Positions 17,838-26,011 of a DNA stretch of 64,000 nucleotides are shown here, one piece after another. Every line of letters begins with the position of its first letter. Within the stretch, counting starts at the first letter, position 1. This DNA comes from CAVQCT01 sp964371785. GTDB taxonomy: Bacteria; Zixibacteria; MSB-5A5; GN15; FEB-12. Below the pieces are notes generated by a model. It did no database searches, was not told the origin of the DNA, and saw nothing but the letters and a program-made list of their open reading frames with translations. The stretch is taken from contig CAYJOL010000004.1 of assembly GCA_964371785.1 (NCBI GenBank), positions 348,199-412,198 of the forward strand, given 5' to 3'. The position numbers and the translations under genes were made by a program.

Positions 17838-18497
17838 TCAACCGACCAGATGTCCGAGTTTGTCCATTTGATCCATGACATCGAAAAAGGTATCATAGGA
17901 AAAATAGCGAATGTTCTGTTTGAGGCAATACTGTTCCAAATCTTTTTTCGCAAAAACTATGTCAGCTTCACGCGCCCCGCAGGCGTCGGAATAACCATCG
18001 CCGATAAAAACTATCCTGTATTTATCGGCCTCACTGTTGCGGAATTGCTGAATCCGCTCCCCCTTGCAGATCCCACACCGCTTGCAGGATACGTTGTCGT
18101 GCGGGAACTCGACCGCGAGACCACCATTTTCCAATCTCGCTCTGTTAGTCACCACGGACAGATGTGAGAGATTGTTCTTTTCGAGAATGTATTTGATATA
18201 GAAGTCGAGTCCGTCCGATGCGACAAAGAAGGGAATGTCATGCCTCGTGCAAGTGTTCACGAACTCAACAAACCCGGAGTTGAGTTCAAATTGGTCGATA
18301 AATCGATAGATCTCTTCCGGAGTGGCCTTAACGAGTGCAGCCTCCTGCCTCAGGCATTCACGCGTACTGAGTCGCCCCTCTTTCCAGTCAGGCAGGAGCA
18401 GATCGTTTTTGCCGCCGGAGAAATGGTGGAATATGTTGTACCCGACATCACGCCGGGTGATCGTACCATCGAAATCACAGAATACTGCCGTTTTCAT
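17838..18497 (-). CDS. HAD-superfamily phosphatase, MtnX-like
   Basis: A 219-residue cytoplasmic phosphatase of the HAD family. Motif I FCDFDGT (residues 6-12), motif II in VASDGLDFYI, and motif IV GDGYSDACGA are present. A CxxCxxC cluster (CKRCGICKG) is typical of MtnX-type enzymes, which dephosphorylate 2-hydroxy-3-keto-5-methylthiopentenyl-1-phosphate in methionine salvage; no other salvage genes are near, so the substrate stays open (phosphoserine-like phosphatases are another choice). The ATG at 18497 overlaps the stop of the small membrane protein gene by ATGA; the frame further upstream is unrelated sequence. Last gene of the tmk operon. Confidence 0.82.
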   Translation of the reverse strand: MKTAVFCDFDGTITRRDVGYNIFHHFSGGKNDLLLPDWKEGRLSTRECLRQEAALVKATPEEIYRFIDQFELNSGFVEFVNTCTRHDIPFFVASDGLDFYIKYILEKNNLSHLSVVTNRARLENGGLAVEFPHDNVSCKRCGICKGERIQQFRNSEADKYRIVFIGDGYSDACGAREADIVFAKKDLEQYCLKQNIRYFSYDTFFDVMDQMDKLGHLVG

Positions 18498-18781
18498 CGA
18501 AGGAGTCTTACAATTATGGTTATGGCTAACACGACTACGAGCAGGCCGCTCAACGCCAGATATTTGTACAGCCGATTCTTTCGATACTGCTCGGCAAGCG
18601 CTATCAGGTTGGCGAGCGTGGCGACCAGCACGAACAGAACTCCCGCATGTGCCAGTGCAGAAGCATAGGATGATTTCATTAAGTAAGCGGCCGCCGCGAA
18701 TGTAAAGAATGCGATCGTTCCATACCAGGCGATCTGTTGCATGAAAATCAGCGAACGAGTATCCAGTCGAACTTGTGTCAC
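18494..18781 (-). CDS. Small multi-pass membrane protein of unknown function
   Basis: 95 residues with three hydrophobic helices at about 16-34, 42-60 and 73-92, and a positively charged loop (EQYRKNRLYKY). It begins with GTG, overlapping the TSUP transporter stop as GTGA, and ends overlapping the HAD phosphatase start as ATGA. This overlap on both sides makes it a real gene despite its size. No recognisable family; a role linked to the adjacent transporter is possible but unproven. Confidence 0.72.
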   Translation of the reverse strand: MTQVRLDTRSLIFMQQIAWYGTIAFFTFAAAAYLMKSSYASALAHAGVLFVLVATLANLIALAEQYRKNRLYKYLALSGLLVVVLAITIIVRLLR

Positions 18782-19545
18782 AGCAGTTCCTCCAGCGGCT
18801 CATACGCCAGTTCAAAGGCAAGGTACAACAGGATCACAAAGAACAGCACCTTAACGAAAAGTGGCTTGGCCACGGTTCCCAGGTGCCCACCCAGGCGGCC
18901 GCCGATAATGACGCCGAGAACCACACCGGTTACTATCCTGAAATCGATCATATTATTGAGGTAATACACCGTCGCCGCAGCCGCTGAAGAAAAGCCAATC
19001 ATCAACGCGGAGGTTCCGCGGGCGGTTGTTAAAGGCAATCCGATCACCAGATACAGCACCGGGACGAGTACAACGCCTCCCCCAATTCCTACCAGGCCGG
19101 AGATCGTGCCGGTGAAATAGGCAAGCAGGGTGCAAATAAGGAAGTACTTCTGCTTGTTGTCGTTGAACGAAATCTTGTTCTCGACTTTGCGATTTTTCAG
19201 TAATGTGGTGGCCGTGTATGCCAGCACTGCAGCCAGTATCAGTCTCATGGCGGCCGGCGGAAAAACGCTGCTGAGCAAGCTTCCGGTAATGTTCCCCAGG
19301 ACCATGAACAGCGAGAGCAGGATTACCAGCTCCAGGTCAACCATGTCTTTCTTCAAGTACGAATTGGAAGAAGTGAACGAATTGACAACTATGGCAGTGA
19401 CTGAAACGGGCACTGCTGTCTTTATCTCGATCCCCATGAGGATGGTTAAGAACGGTACAATAACAATTCCGCCGCCGATTCCGAGATACCCGCCCAGAAG
19501 TCCTGCGCTTAACCCGCACGACATATATAACAAGAGGTCCGTCAC
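18778..19545 (-). CDS. TSUP-family permease (TauE/SafE, sulfite/anion exporter type)
   Basis: 255 residues with about eight transmembrane helices in two homologous halves, each opening with a glycine-rich motif: LLGGYLGIGGGIVIVPFL (16-33) and SGLVGIGGGVVLVPVLYL (about 148-165). This is the signature of the TauE/SafE (TSUP) family, which moves small organic or sulfur-containing anions such as sulfoacetate, taurine or sulfite. The substrate cannot be inferred here. It overlaps the S41 protease gene by 4 bases upstream and the small membrane protein by GTGA downstream. Confidence 0.9.
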   Translation of the reverse strand: MTDLLLYMSCGLSAGLLGGYLGIGGGIVIVPFLTILMGIEIKTAVPVSVTAIVVNSFTSSNSYLKKDMVDLELVILLSLFMVLGNITGSLLSSVFPPAAMRLILAAVLAYTATTLLKNRKVENKISFNDNKQKYFLICTLLAYFTGTISGLVGIGGGVVLVPVLYLVIGLPLTTARGTSALMIGFSSAAAATVYYLNNMIDFRIVTGVVLGVIIGGRLGGHLGTVAKPLFVKVLFFVILLYLAFELAYEPLEELL

Positions 19546-21131
19546 TGTTTTGTTTCCCGGAGTAGTTTTGAGACATAGGCAATCTCCGGACGGTGTTTTA
19601 CCACCACCTGTTTATATGCGGCGTATGTCCCGTATTTTCTTTCGTAGGCCGTCTGGAGAAGGCGAAACTTGATGTAATCACTGTTGTCCGAAAAAAGCCG
19701 GTCGTCAAGTCCGGCGGACCGCTCGAGAATGCGGTCAATCGACTCGAAGGCTCGGCCGGAAAGCTTCTCCGCAGTCGCTTCGCGCTTGAATTTCTCCACC
19801 AGCAGTGTTCGCTGCGACTTCGGAACGTCTCCACGTTCCTTAGCATAATTCTGGAATTTAGCCAACCATACATCGCCGAGTGTATCGTCCTCGTTCGTGA
19901 ATGCGACAAGGCTGTCCTGGTAAAGTGCGCCGAATTGTTCGATCAAGAGAGAGTTCTCCAGCTCGCGGACAAACGGGCTGGTCTTATGCAGGTCATAGTA
20001 ATAGTCCGGCACGAGGCCGTGCCCGGTGTCGTGCAAAGTGGAGTCAAAATCGTTGAGAAAGATCCTCCCATCGGATCCTTCGAAGTAATACCTTGAGATG
20101 GTCAGCTTGAGTCCGTCGCCTCCCGGAAATCTTACGAAACCCTGGACGAGGCCTTTGCCAAAGGTGGTGTCGCCAACGAGGAACGCGCGTCCTGCCTGCT
20201 GCAGGGATCCGGAAACTATCTCTGCCGCGGAAGCTGATCCTCGATCTACAATAATAGCCATAGGCAACCCGCCGGTCAGGTCGATATCAGTGGAGAAATG
20301 ACGTTCATCGTTCCATCGAGACCGTCCCAGCGTGCCGACGACAAAAACACCCTTCCGCAGAAACAGATCAGCGGTGCTGTAGGCCTCGGAGAACAGGCCG
20401 CCGGGATTTCCGCGAAGGTCAAGGATGATTGCCCGCGGATGGCTCTTCCGGTTTACCAGCAGGCTGTCGAGCGCCGCCTCGACATCAGCGCTCGCGCCGT
20501 AATCAAAATCAAGCAGGCGGATGTACAGGATAGAGTCGGACGTTATTCCGGCGTACGGAATGTGGATAAACGGCATGCGACGCCGTTCGATGCTCACCTG
20601 GAAACTTTCGTCGGTGGAAGGACGATGAACTTGAAGCCGCACCGTTGAACCTTCCGATCCCCGCAGGAGGTAGAGGGCTGTTGCTGCCGGCAGGGTATCA
20701 AGCCTTACCGAATCCACGGCCGTTATCAAGTCGCCCGTCAGCAAGCCAACCTCTGAAGCGGGACCGTCTTCGCGAACCGACATGATCAAGAGTCCGGAAT
20801 CCTCGTACAGGATGCTTACCCCGATTCCGCTGTACCCGCCGGTAAATTCCCGGTCAAGGTCCTCGAACTCAGTCCGCGGGAAGTATGTCGAGTACCTGTC
20901 GAGCCTGCTGAACATCTCCGCACGACCCGACTCGACCAACTCATTCCAGTCGACGGAGTCCACATAATGCCGGTCTATTTCCCGAGCGGCCACATCAAGC
21001 GTGAGCGCCTGGTCATTGGCCTTGTCCGAGACTACCCAGATACCCAATCCTCCGCCGATGACCAGCAGCAGGACAAAGAGGATCATGGTAAGCAGGATGG
21101 TTTTTCTGTCGATCGGAAGTGATTGGTTCAT
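19542..21131 (-). CDS. S41 family carboxyl-terminal processing protease
   Basis: A 529-residue periplasmic protease with an N-terminal signal anchor (residues 11-34). A PDZ domain lies at about 100-180 (SGIGVSILYEDSGLLIMSV, ASEVGLLTGDLITAV). In the S41 catalytic core, Ser301 in GSASAAE and Lys326 in TFGKGLVQ form the Ser/Lys dyad; their 25-residue spacing matches E. coli Prc. The helical C-terminal 130 residues are typical of CtpA relatives. Such proteases trim the C-termini of envelope proteins. The start overlaps tmk by ATGA and the end overlaps the TSUP gene. Confidence 0.92.
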   Translation of the reverse strand: MNQSLPIDRKTILLTMILFVLLLVIGGGLGIWVVSDKANDQALTLDVAAREIDRHYVDSVDWNELVESGRAEMFSRLDRYSTYFPRTEFEDLDREFTGGYSGIGVSILYEDSGLLIMSVREDGPASEVGLLTGDLITAVDSVRLDTLPAATALYLLRGSEGSTVRLQVHRPSTDESFQVSIERRRMPFIHIPYAGITSDSILYIRLLDFDYGASADVEAALDSLLVNRKSHPRAIILDLRGNPGGLFSEAYSTADLFLRKGVFVVGTLGRSRWNDERHFSTDIDLTGGLPMAIIVDRGSASAAEIVSGSLQQAGRAFLVGDTTFGKGLVQGFVRFPGGDGLKLTISRYYFEGSDGRIFLNDFDSTLHDTGHGLVPDYYYDLHKTSPFVRELENSLLIEQFGALYQDSLVAFTNEDDTLGDVWLAKFQNYAKERGDVPKSQRTLLVEKFKREATAEKLSGRAFESIDRILERSAGLDDRLFSDNSDYIKFRLLQTAYERKYGTYAAYKQVVVKHRPEIAYVSKLLRETKQ

Positions 21132-21757
21132 CGATCAAGTTTTTTCAGAAGTACTTTGCGGACATCATTAAATACAATTTCAGCCGGCCTGGAGGCGTCG
21201 ATTACTTTTACCCGGCGCCGTTCTTTACGCGCTATCTCCAAAAAACCGACACGCACGCGTTCGAAAAACGCCTTGGATTGGGATTCGAGGCGGTCTTTCT
21301 GTTTGCCGCGACGTTCCTGGGCCGTTTTCAAATCGACATCAAACACAAAGGTTAAATCGGGAATGGTCCCGTTGGTTGCAACTTTGTTTAACCCTTTTAC
21401 CATTCTAATATCCAGTTTTCTTCCGAATCCCTGGTACGCGGTCGTACTGTCATAAAACCGGTCGCACAGTACTATTTGGCCATCAGCCAGAGCCGGCGTA
21501 ATCTCCCTCACGGTTATCTCGGCTCGCGCGGCTTCGTAAAGCAGAAGCTCAGTGAGGTCAGTAATCTTGTGTTTTGCGTCCAGCAGGATTTCACGGATCT
21601 TTTCGGAAACGACCGTCGAGCCGGGTTCGCGGAGCATTTTTACCCTGTAACCGGCCTTAGTCAACAGCTGGTAACAGAGCATGGCCTGGGTTGATTTGCC
21701 ACATCCGTCGATTCCCTCAAAAGTGACAAAAAGCGGCTTGATATTATGCGCAGGCAT
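21128..21757 (-). CDS. tmk: Thymidylate kinase
   Basis: Phosphorylates dTMP to dTDP for DNA synthesis. The P-loop is FEGIDGCGKSTQ, followed by the DR(F/Y) motif in CDRFYDSTTAYQG and a LID-like region RRGKQKDRLESQ. ATG at 21757 (MPAHNIKPLF) has AAAGGGA six bases before it; a longer frame to 21781 would run into the ino1 terminator. 209 residues, normal length. First gene of the five-gene operon tmk-S41-TSUP-small protein-HAD, all joined by 4-base overlaps. Confidence 0.94.
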   Translation of the reverse strand: MPAHNIKPLFVTFEGIDGCGKSTQAMLCYQLLTKAGYRVKMLREPGSTVVSEKIREILLDAKHKITDLTELLLYEAARAEITVREITPALADGQIVLCDRFYDSTTAYQGFGRKLDIRMVKGLNKVATNGTIPDLTFVFDVDLKTAQERRGKQKDRLESQSKAFFERVRVGFLEIARKERRRVKVIDASRPAEIVFNDVRKVLLKKLDR

Positions 21758-21775
21758 GGCAATCCCTTTGTTAGA

Positions 21776-21810
21776 CAACAAAAAACCGGCGATACAGTGC
21801 TATCGCCGGT
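21776..21810 (-). terminator. Intrinsic terminator downstream of ino1
   Basis: A perfect 10-bp stem (ACCGGCGATA at 21785-21794, TATCGCCGGT at 21801-21810, 6-base loop) is followed on the minus strand by TTTTTGTTGT. It lies between ino1 and tmk, so tmk should have its own promoter or depend on read-through. Confidence 0.88.
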
Positions 21811-21840
21811 AAAGGTAGTCATTACTCCGAAAAGAAAAAA

Positions 21841-23058
21841 CTATTTTTTCTTCTTGATAACCCGCTTTTTCGACGAGGTTTTGGTTGTCGTACGGGGGGC
21901 ATTAGCCTTTCTGACTGCCGGTTTAGCTGTTTCCGGTTTGCGAGCAGCAGCCCGGGTAGGCTTGGCCGTCCGGGAAGCTTCCTTCCAGCCGTACTTGGCA
22001 ATAAACTCCTCGGTCAGTCGATGGGCTTCGTCATCGGTATACTGAACCGGCGGAGATTTCTTGAAGTACGACGACGGCTCAATCAGGGCGCCCGAGAGTC
22101 CATTGTCCAAGCCGAGCTTGCAGCAACGGAGCGCATCAATTACCACTCCCGCCGAATTCGGCGAATCCCAGACTTCCATCTTCATCTCGATGTTAAGCGG
22201 CACATCACCAAATGTCCGACCCTCCAACCTGATGTACGCCCACTTGCGGTCATCGAGCCACGGCACATAGTCCGAGGGACCGATGTGAATATTGTGCGGG
22301 TCCATTTCGTAATTCAGCTGGCTGGTCACCGCCGCTGTCTTGGAGATCTTCTTTGACTCGAGACGGGTCCGTTCCAGCATATTCAGGAAGTCGGTATTGC
22401 CACCGACGTTTAACTGACTGGTTCGTTCAAGTTTGACGCCGCGATCTAAAAACAGGCGGGTTAGAACCCGATGGGTAATGGTGGCTCCGACCTGCGATTT
22501 AATGTCATCGCCGATTACGGGCAGACCTTTCTCACGGAACCGCTTCTGCCAATACGCTTCACGGGCGATGAATACCGGAATGCAGTTGACAAACCCGCAA
22601 CCGGCTTCGAGCACCTGCTCCACATACCACTTGGTCGCCTCTTCGGAACCGACCGGCAGGTAGTTCACTACAACATCTGTCTTGGTATCCTTGAGCAATT
22701 TGACGATGTCAACCGTGTCGCCCGGCGCTTTTTCTATGATCTGAGACAGGTAGAAGCCGAGCCCGTCGTGAGTCATGCCGCGCTGAACGGTGATGCCGGT
22801 TTTCGGAACTTTGGCAAAAACAAAAGTATTGTTCGGCTTGGTGTAGATAGCTTCGGACAAGTCCTTGCCGACCTTGTTCTTGTCGATGTCGATGGCGGCG
22901 GAGAATTCGATATCGCGGACGTGATAACCGCCCAGATTGACGTGCATAAGACCGGGAACGAAGTCATCGTCCTTGGCCTTCTTATAATACTCGACACCCT
23001 GTACCAGTGAGGAGGCACAGTTGCCGACGCCGATAATGGCAACTCTGATCTTGCCCAT
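21841..23058 (-). CDS. ino1: Myo-inositol-1-phosphate synthase (Ino1) with a basic C-terminal tail
   Basis: Converts glucose-6-phosphate to inositol-1(3)-phosphate with NAD, the first step of inositol lipid and mycothiol-type pathways. The N-terminal Rossmann motif is AIIGVGNCASSLVQG (8-22). Family landmarks are VNYLPVGSEEATKWY, GDDIKSQVGATITHR (with the catalytic Lys) and LNVGGNTDFLNM. The enzyme domain ends near residue 355. The last ~50 residues are a Lys/Ala/Pro/Thr-rich, histone-H1-like tail ending in KKRVIKKKK, not part of the fold. AAGGA stands 9 bases before the ATG. The CDP-alcohol transferase at 26 kb could use its product. The tetR gene diverges from it across a palindrome. Confidence 0.93.
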   Translation of the reverse strand: MGKIRVAIIGVGNCASSLVQGVEYYKKAKDDDFVPGLMHVNLGGYHVRDIEFSAAIDIDKNKVGKDLSEAIYTKPNNTFVFAKVPKTGITVQRGMTHDGLGFYLSQIIEKAPGDTVDIVKLLKDTKTDVVVNYLPVGSEEATKWYVEQVLEAGCGFVNCIPVFIAREAYWQKRFREKGLPVIGDDIKSQVGATITHRVLTRLFLDRGVKLERTSQLNVGGNTDFLNMLERTRLESKKISKTAAVTSQLNYEMDPHNIHIGPSDYVPWLDDRKWAYIRLEGRTFGDVPLNIEMKMEVWDSPNSAGVVIDALRCCKLGLDNGLSGALIEPSSYFKKSPPVQYTDDEAHRLTEEFIAKYGWKEASRTAKPTRAAARKPETAKPAVRKANAPRTTTKTSSKKRVIKKKK

Positions 23059-23141
23059 TATGAGAATCCTTTCTGAGTATGATTAGGTAGCTTACTTTGA
23101 ACGGAAAACTATCCGAAACGTTTGTGTCTGTCAAATTATAT

Positions 23142-23171
23142 TTGCTATTTTATATATATAGTATATATAAT
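23142..23171 (+). promoter_or_regulatory. Candidate promoter of the TetR gene
   Basis: TTGCTA (23142-23147), 18-base AT-only spacer region, then a perfect TATAAT (23166-23171). The -10 touches the first base of the palindromic operator at 23171-23188, so a repressor bound there would block initiation. Confidence 0.5.
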
Positions 23172-23188
23172 ATGACCATATGGTCATA
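23171..23188. promoter_or_regulatory. Perfect 18-bp palindromic operator between ino1 and tetR
   Basis: TATGACCATATGGTCATA is a perfect inverted repeat, placed between the divergent ino1 (-) and TetR (+) genes, 56 bases before the TetR start and overlapping its predicted -10. This is the usual position and symmetry of an autoregulatory TetR-family operator. A 9-base half (ATGGTCATA) recurs at 26734 in another divergent promoter region. Confidence 0.65.
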
Positions 23189-23243
23189 CTCTCAGGTTCG
23201 TGCATGTTGCTGAACAGTATCGTGGTAAAGCAGGAGTAACCGG

Positions 23244-23903
23244 ATGCCGGCCGTTTTGCTGGATGAAAACGTCATCGCCGATCTTGTCAATCGCGGAATC
23301 GTCAACGACACCTTTCGCCGGCTGCCCGTGGACAAAAAGAACCGGGTCTACCGAACAGCCATTCGCTTGTTCGGCGAGTACGGATATGACGGCCTGGCGA
23401 TCGATCAGCTCTGTCACGAAGCCGGAATCTCAAAAGGATCCTTCTTTCAATATTTCCCGTCGAAGACGCACCTGCTTGAATTCGTCATCCTGGTATTCGA
23501 TGACTACCTGGCGAAATGGGTCGATGAGATCCGAAGAAGCGAACGAGCCGTACTCGCGCGAGACAGACTTCTGTATCTGTATCAGGCCCTCGTGGTGAAT
23601 TCGAAGTTATTCAAGGATGAAGAAAAGTTCTTCCTGTTCGTCACGACCGCAATGAATCACTCGGGGGTAGCCCTGGAAGGAATCGAAATGGGACGGCACT
23701 TTCGCGAATATGTCGGAGACATAATCGAGCGCGGTGTGCAGACCAGAGAAATACGTGAGGATTTCGACGTCAATTTGACGGGTTATCTCGTGGCGCTCAT
23801 TATCGAGGGGTTGGTGCGGAAACAGTATACGGATCGACGCACCCAACGCCGTCAGATGGAAGAATATCTGATATCGTTTCTGTTCGACGGTATCAAAGCT
23901 TGA
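23244..23903 (+). CDS. TetR/AcrR family transcriptional regulator
   Basis: 219 residues. The DNA-binding helix-turn-helix is at about 33-78 (RVYRTAIRLFGEYGYDGLAI, then HEAGISKGSFFQYFPSKTHL), the standard TetR N-terminal domain; an extra ~25 residues precede it. The C-terminal two thirds is the variable helical ligand domain, so the inducer is unknown. GGAG lies seven bases before the ATG. The perfect palindrome at 23171-23188 is a likely own operator, and the divergent ino1 is a candidate target. Its 3' end converges on csaA with 11 bases between. Confidence 0.9.
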   Translation: MPAVLLDENVIADLVNRGIVNDTFRRLPVDKKNRVYRTAIRLFGEYGYDGLAIDQLCHEAGISKGSFFQYFPSKTHLLEFVILVFDDYLAKWVDEIRRSERAVLARDRLLYLYQALVVNSKLFKDEEKFFLFVTTAMNHSGVALEGIEMGRHFREYVGDIIERGVQTREIREDFDVNLTGYLVALIIEGLVRKQYTDRRTQRRQMEEYLISFLFDGIKA

Positions 23904-23914
23904 AGAGGCCTGGC

Positions 23915-24256
23915 TCAGTACAATCGGGCGCCGAGTTTGGCTTCATGATACGGCCTGACCATCGACAGGCCGCCATCTTCCTTATCCACGCCGAGCACCA
24001 GCACCTCGGACATGAACCCGGCGATATTTTTCGGCGCGAAATTCACCACGGCGAGGCACTGCTTCTGGAGAAGTTCTTCCGGACGATAATCGCTTTTGAA
24101 GCGAGCCGATGATTGCTTGATGCCGATTTCACTGCCAAAATCGATCTTCAGCTTGTAGGTGGGGAAACGCGCTTTCTCAAAATCCTGCACCTCTATTATC
24201 TTCCCTACCCGGATATCAACCTTTTCGAATTCCTCAAACGAAATAATCTGTGTCAT
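23915..24256 (-). CDS. csaA: CsaA-type tRNA-binding domain protein
   Basis: 113 residues forming a single OB-fold tRNA-binding domain, like the C-terminal domain of MetRS and the free-standing CsaA. Visible landmarks: FEKVDIRVGKIIEVQDFEKA (10-29), GIKQSSARF near 45, LAVVNFAPKNIAGFMSEVLVLG (68-89). CsaA has been described as a chaperone-like or tRNA-binding protein linked to protein export in Bacillus. It is the last gene of a minus-strand group that may begin with the CDP-alcohol transferase. Confidence 0.92.
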   Translation of the reverse strand: MTQIISFEEFEKVDIRVGKIIEVQDFEKARFPTYKLKIDFGSEIGIKQSSARFKSDYRPEELLQKQCLAVVNFAPKNIAGFMSEVLVLGVDKEDGGLSMVRPYHEAKLGARLY

Positions 24257-24322
24257 AAATCTTTCAATATGTCAGGTTCCCGGTAATTGACGGACCATTC
24301 TTTTGTGTCATCGCCCGGGCGC

Positions 24323-24889
24323 TCAGTTCACCCCGGGGAATTTGTCGAATGCGATAATCTCGGACACCAGTTTTCGGGTGCGTGGACTTTCATCTTTGGC
24401 CCGCGTCCGCTCGTCCAGAGAGTCTATAGAACCTTCGTACCCGAGCGCGACCACACAGAGCACATGGTAGTCATTCGGTATTTCCAATAGCGCCTTTACC
24501 TGAGCAGCCTTATACCCCCCCATCGGGTGTGGCATGAGCCCTTCTTCGACCGAAGCCAAAAGCAGGGACATAGTCGCCATCCCGGTGTCGAACTGGTAGT
24601 ACTTCACCGGATCGTCTTCCCTGACATTGTCGAAATCCTCTCTTGAGTACACAACGATCAGAATAGGCGCGGCTTTGGCCCACGCATTGCCGCGCGAAAG
24701 ACCTTCGTCAACCAGTCTGTCATGCTGCTGCTTATCTCGGACGAAAATAAATCGCCACGGTTGATTGTTCGCGCTCGAAGGCGACCATCGGATTTTTTCG
24801 AATATCCGCTCCAGAGATTCGTCCGAAACCGGTCTGTCGAGATATGCCCGCTTCGAATGCCGCCGGAAGAATATGGAATCCATATCCAT
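24323..24889 (-). CDS. Nitroreductase family flavoprotein
   Basis: 188 residues with the nitroreductase FMN-binding pattern: RRHSKRAYLDRPVSDESL (9-26), RWSPSSANNQPWRFIFVRD (33-51), and the helix with MSLLLASVEEGLMPHPMGG (106-124). These FMN enzymes reduce nitro compounds, quinones or enones with NAD(P)H. The substrate is not readable. AAAGGA stands five bases before the ATG. Lies between the PfkB kinase and csaA, same strand, gaps of 36 and 66 bases. Confidence 0.9.
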   Translation of the reverse strand: MDMDSIFFRRHSKRAYLDRPVSDESLERIFEKIRWSPSSANNQPWRFIFVRDKQQHDRLVDEGLSRGNAWAKAAPILIVVYSREDFDNVREDDPVKYYQFDTGMATMSLLLASVEEGLMPHPMGGYKAAQVKALLEIPNDYHVLCVVALGYEGSIDSLDERTRAKDESPRTRKLVSEIIAFDKFPGVN

Positions 24890-24925
24890 GGCTGTCCTTT
24901 CTTTTGCTCCCCCGGCTTCTGCAGG

Positions 24926-25861
24926 TCAGCTGTTCACCGCTACCCGCACACGAAAATCACTCATCTCCAACAGCTGTTTCTGCCGTCGCCGAATCATTTC
25001 TTCGCTCATCGGGAAGTCGGGCCCGACATTCTCGATCATGATGGAAGAGGTACACGAAGCATAACATCCGGCTTCGCGCAGCTTGCCACCGGATTTAAGA
25101 TACTCGAAGGTAAATCCGGCCATAAAGGTATCGCCGGCGCCGGTGGCGTCGATCAGGTCTATTTCGAACGGAGGGATATCAATAAATTCGTGACCGTCAT
25201 AGATGACCGATCCAAGCTCCGCGAGAGTTACAATGACCAGCTTCGGTCCCCATGATTTGATTATCCGCGCGACTTCGTACGGATCTTCGCGGCAGTCGAT
25301 ACCGGTCAGGACTTTGCCTTCGAGTTCATTCGGTTTGACAATGTCAAACAACCCGAGCGCTTCCTCGATCCCGTCGAACTTCTCATGGTAAATTCGGTTG
25401 TTCGCGTCGGCGTTGCGAAGCAGTCCCTGCGGATCACAGAACAAGAGACCGTCGAAATTCTCACGAATACTGCGAATTTGCGCGAAGGATACTTCACCCA
25501 GGATCGGGCCGACAAGTACTGCTTTACTGTCCTGGTACCACTCCGGCTCAATGATTGAAATGTTATCGGCCCGGCCAAGCAGATCAAGTGTGCGATTGCC
25601 AAAATTATCGTAGTAGATCAGCGAGAAACCACCCGTCTCTTTGGATTGGGTAATCTGATACTCAATGCCGAATCTCTGAAGATCCGCCTTGAACTGAGCT
25701 TCGTAGTCTTCACCGACTGCGCCCACGAGGCGGATACTCTCGCCCATCTTGCTCAGAGCCAGAGCGGCATTGGTAGAACAGCCGGAGAGAATCCGCTTCT
25801 GCGTGTTGACTTTCTGTGTCTTGATATAGTCATAAACCGGATTGCCAATTGCTGTAATCAA
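24926..25861 (-). CDS. PfkB-family carbohydrate kinase
   Basis: 311 residues if the TTG at 25861 is used. That start gives ITAIGNPVYDYIKT, the expected PfkB N-terminus, and AAAGGA stands 8 bases upstream; in-frame ATGs at 25888 and 25897 have no ribosome site. PfkB landmarks: SGCSTNAALALSKMG (substrate-binding di-Gly region), VKPNELEG, and the catalytic DATGAGDTFMAGF with the anion hole and catalytic Asp. Substrates of the family include ribose, adenosine, fructose and myo-inositol. The nearby CDP-alcohol transferase and ino1 make an inositol kinase thinkable, but this is only inference from context. Confidence 0.88.
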   Translation of the reverse strand: MITAIGNPVYDYIKTQKVNTQKRILSGCSTNAALALSKMGESIRLVGAVGEDYEAQFKADLQRFGIEYQITQSKETGGFSLIYYDNFGNRTLDLLGRADNISIIEPEWYQDSKAVLVGPILGEVSFAQIRSIRENFDGLLFCDPQGLLRNADANNRIYHEKFDGIEEALGLFDIVKPNELEGKVLTGIDCREDPYEVARIIKSWGPKLVIVTLAELGSVIYDGHEFIDIPPFEIDLIDATGAGDTFMAGFTFEYLKSGGKLREAGCYASCTSSIMIENVGPDFPMSEEMIRRRQKQLLEMSDFRVRVAVNS

Positions 25862-26011
25862 GTGCTTTTCCTTTCGGGTTGTTCGCATGAACTCCATCGC
25901 CGGCCGCCAACAACACTCGACCGGCTCCGTCAAGCTAACCCGTCGGCTCCAAAAGCTCAAATCAATTTTGCGGGAAATTGTTCCGGCGCGGGTAGATCTC
26001 GACCGCGTCAG

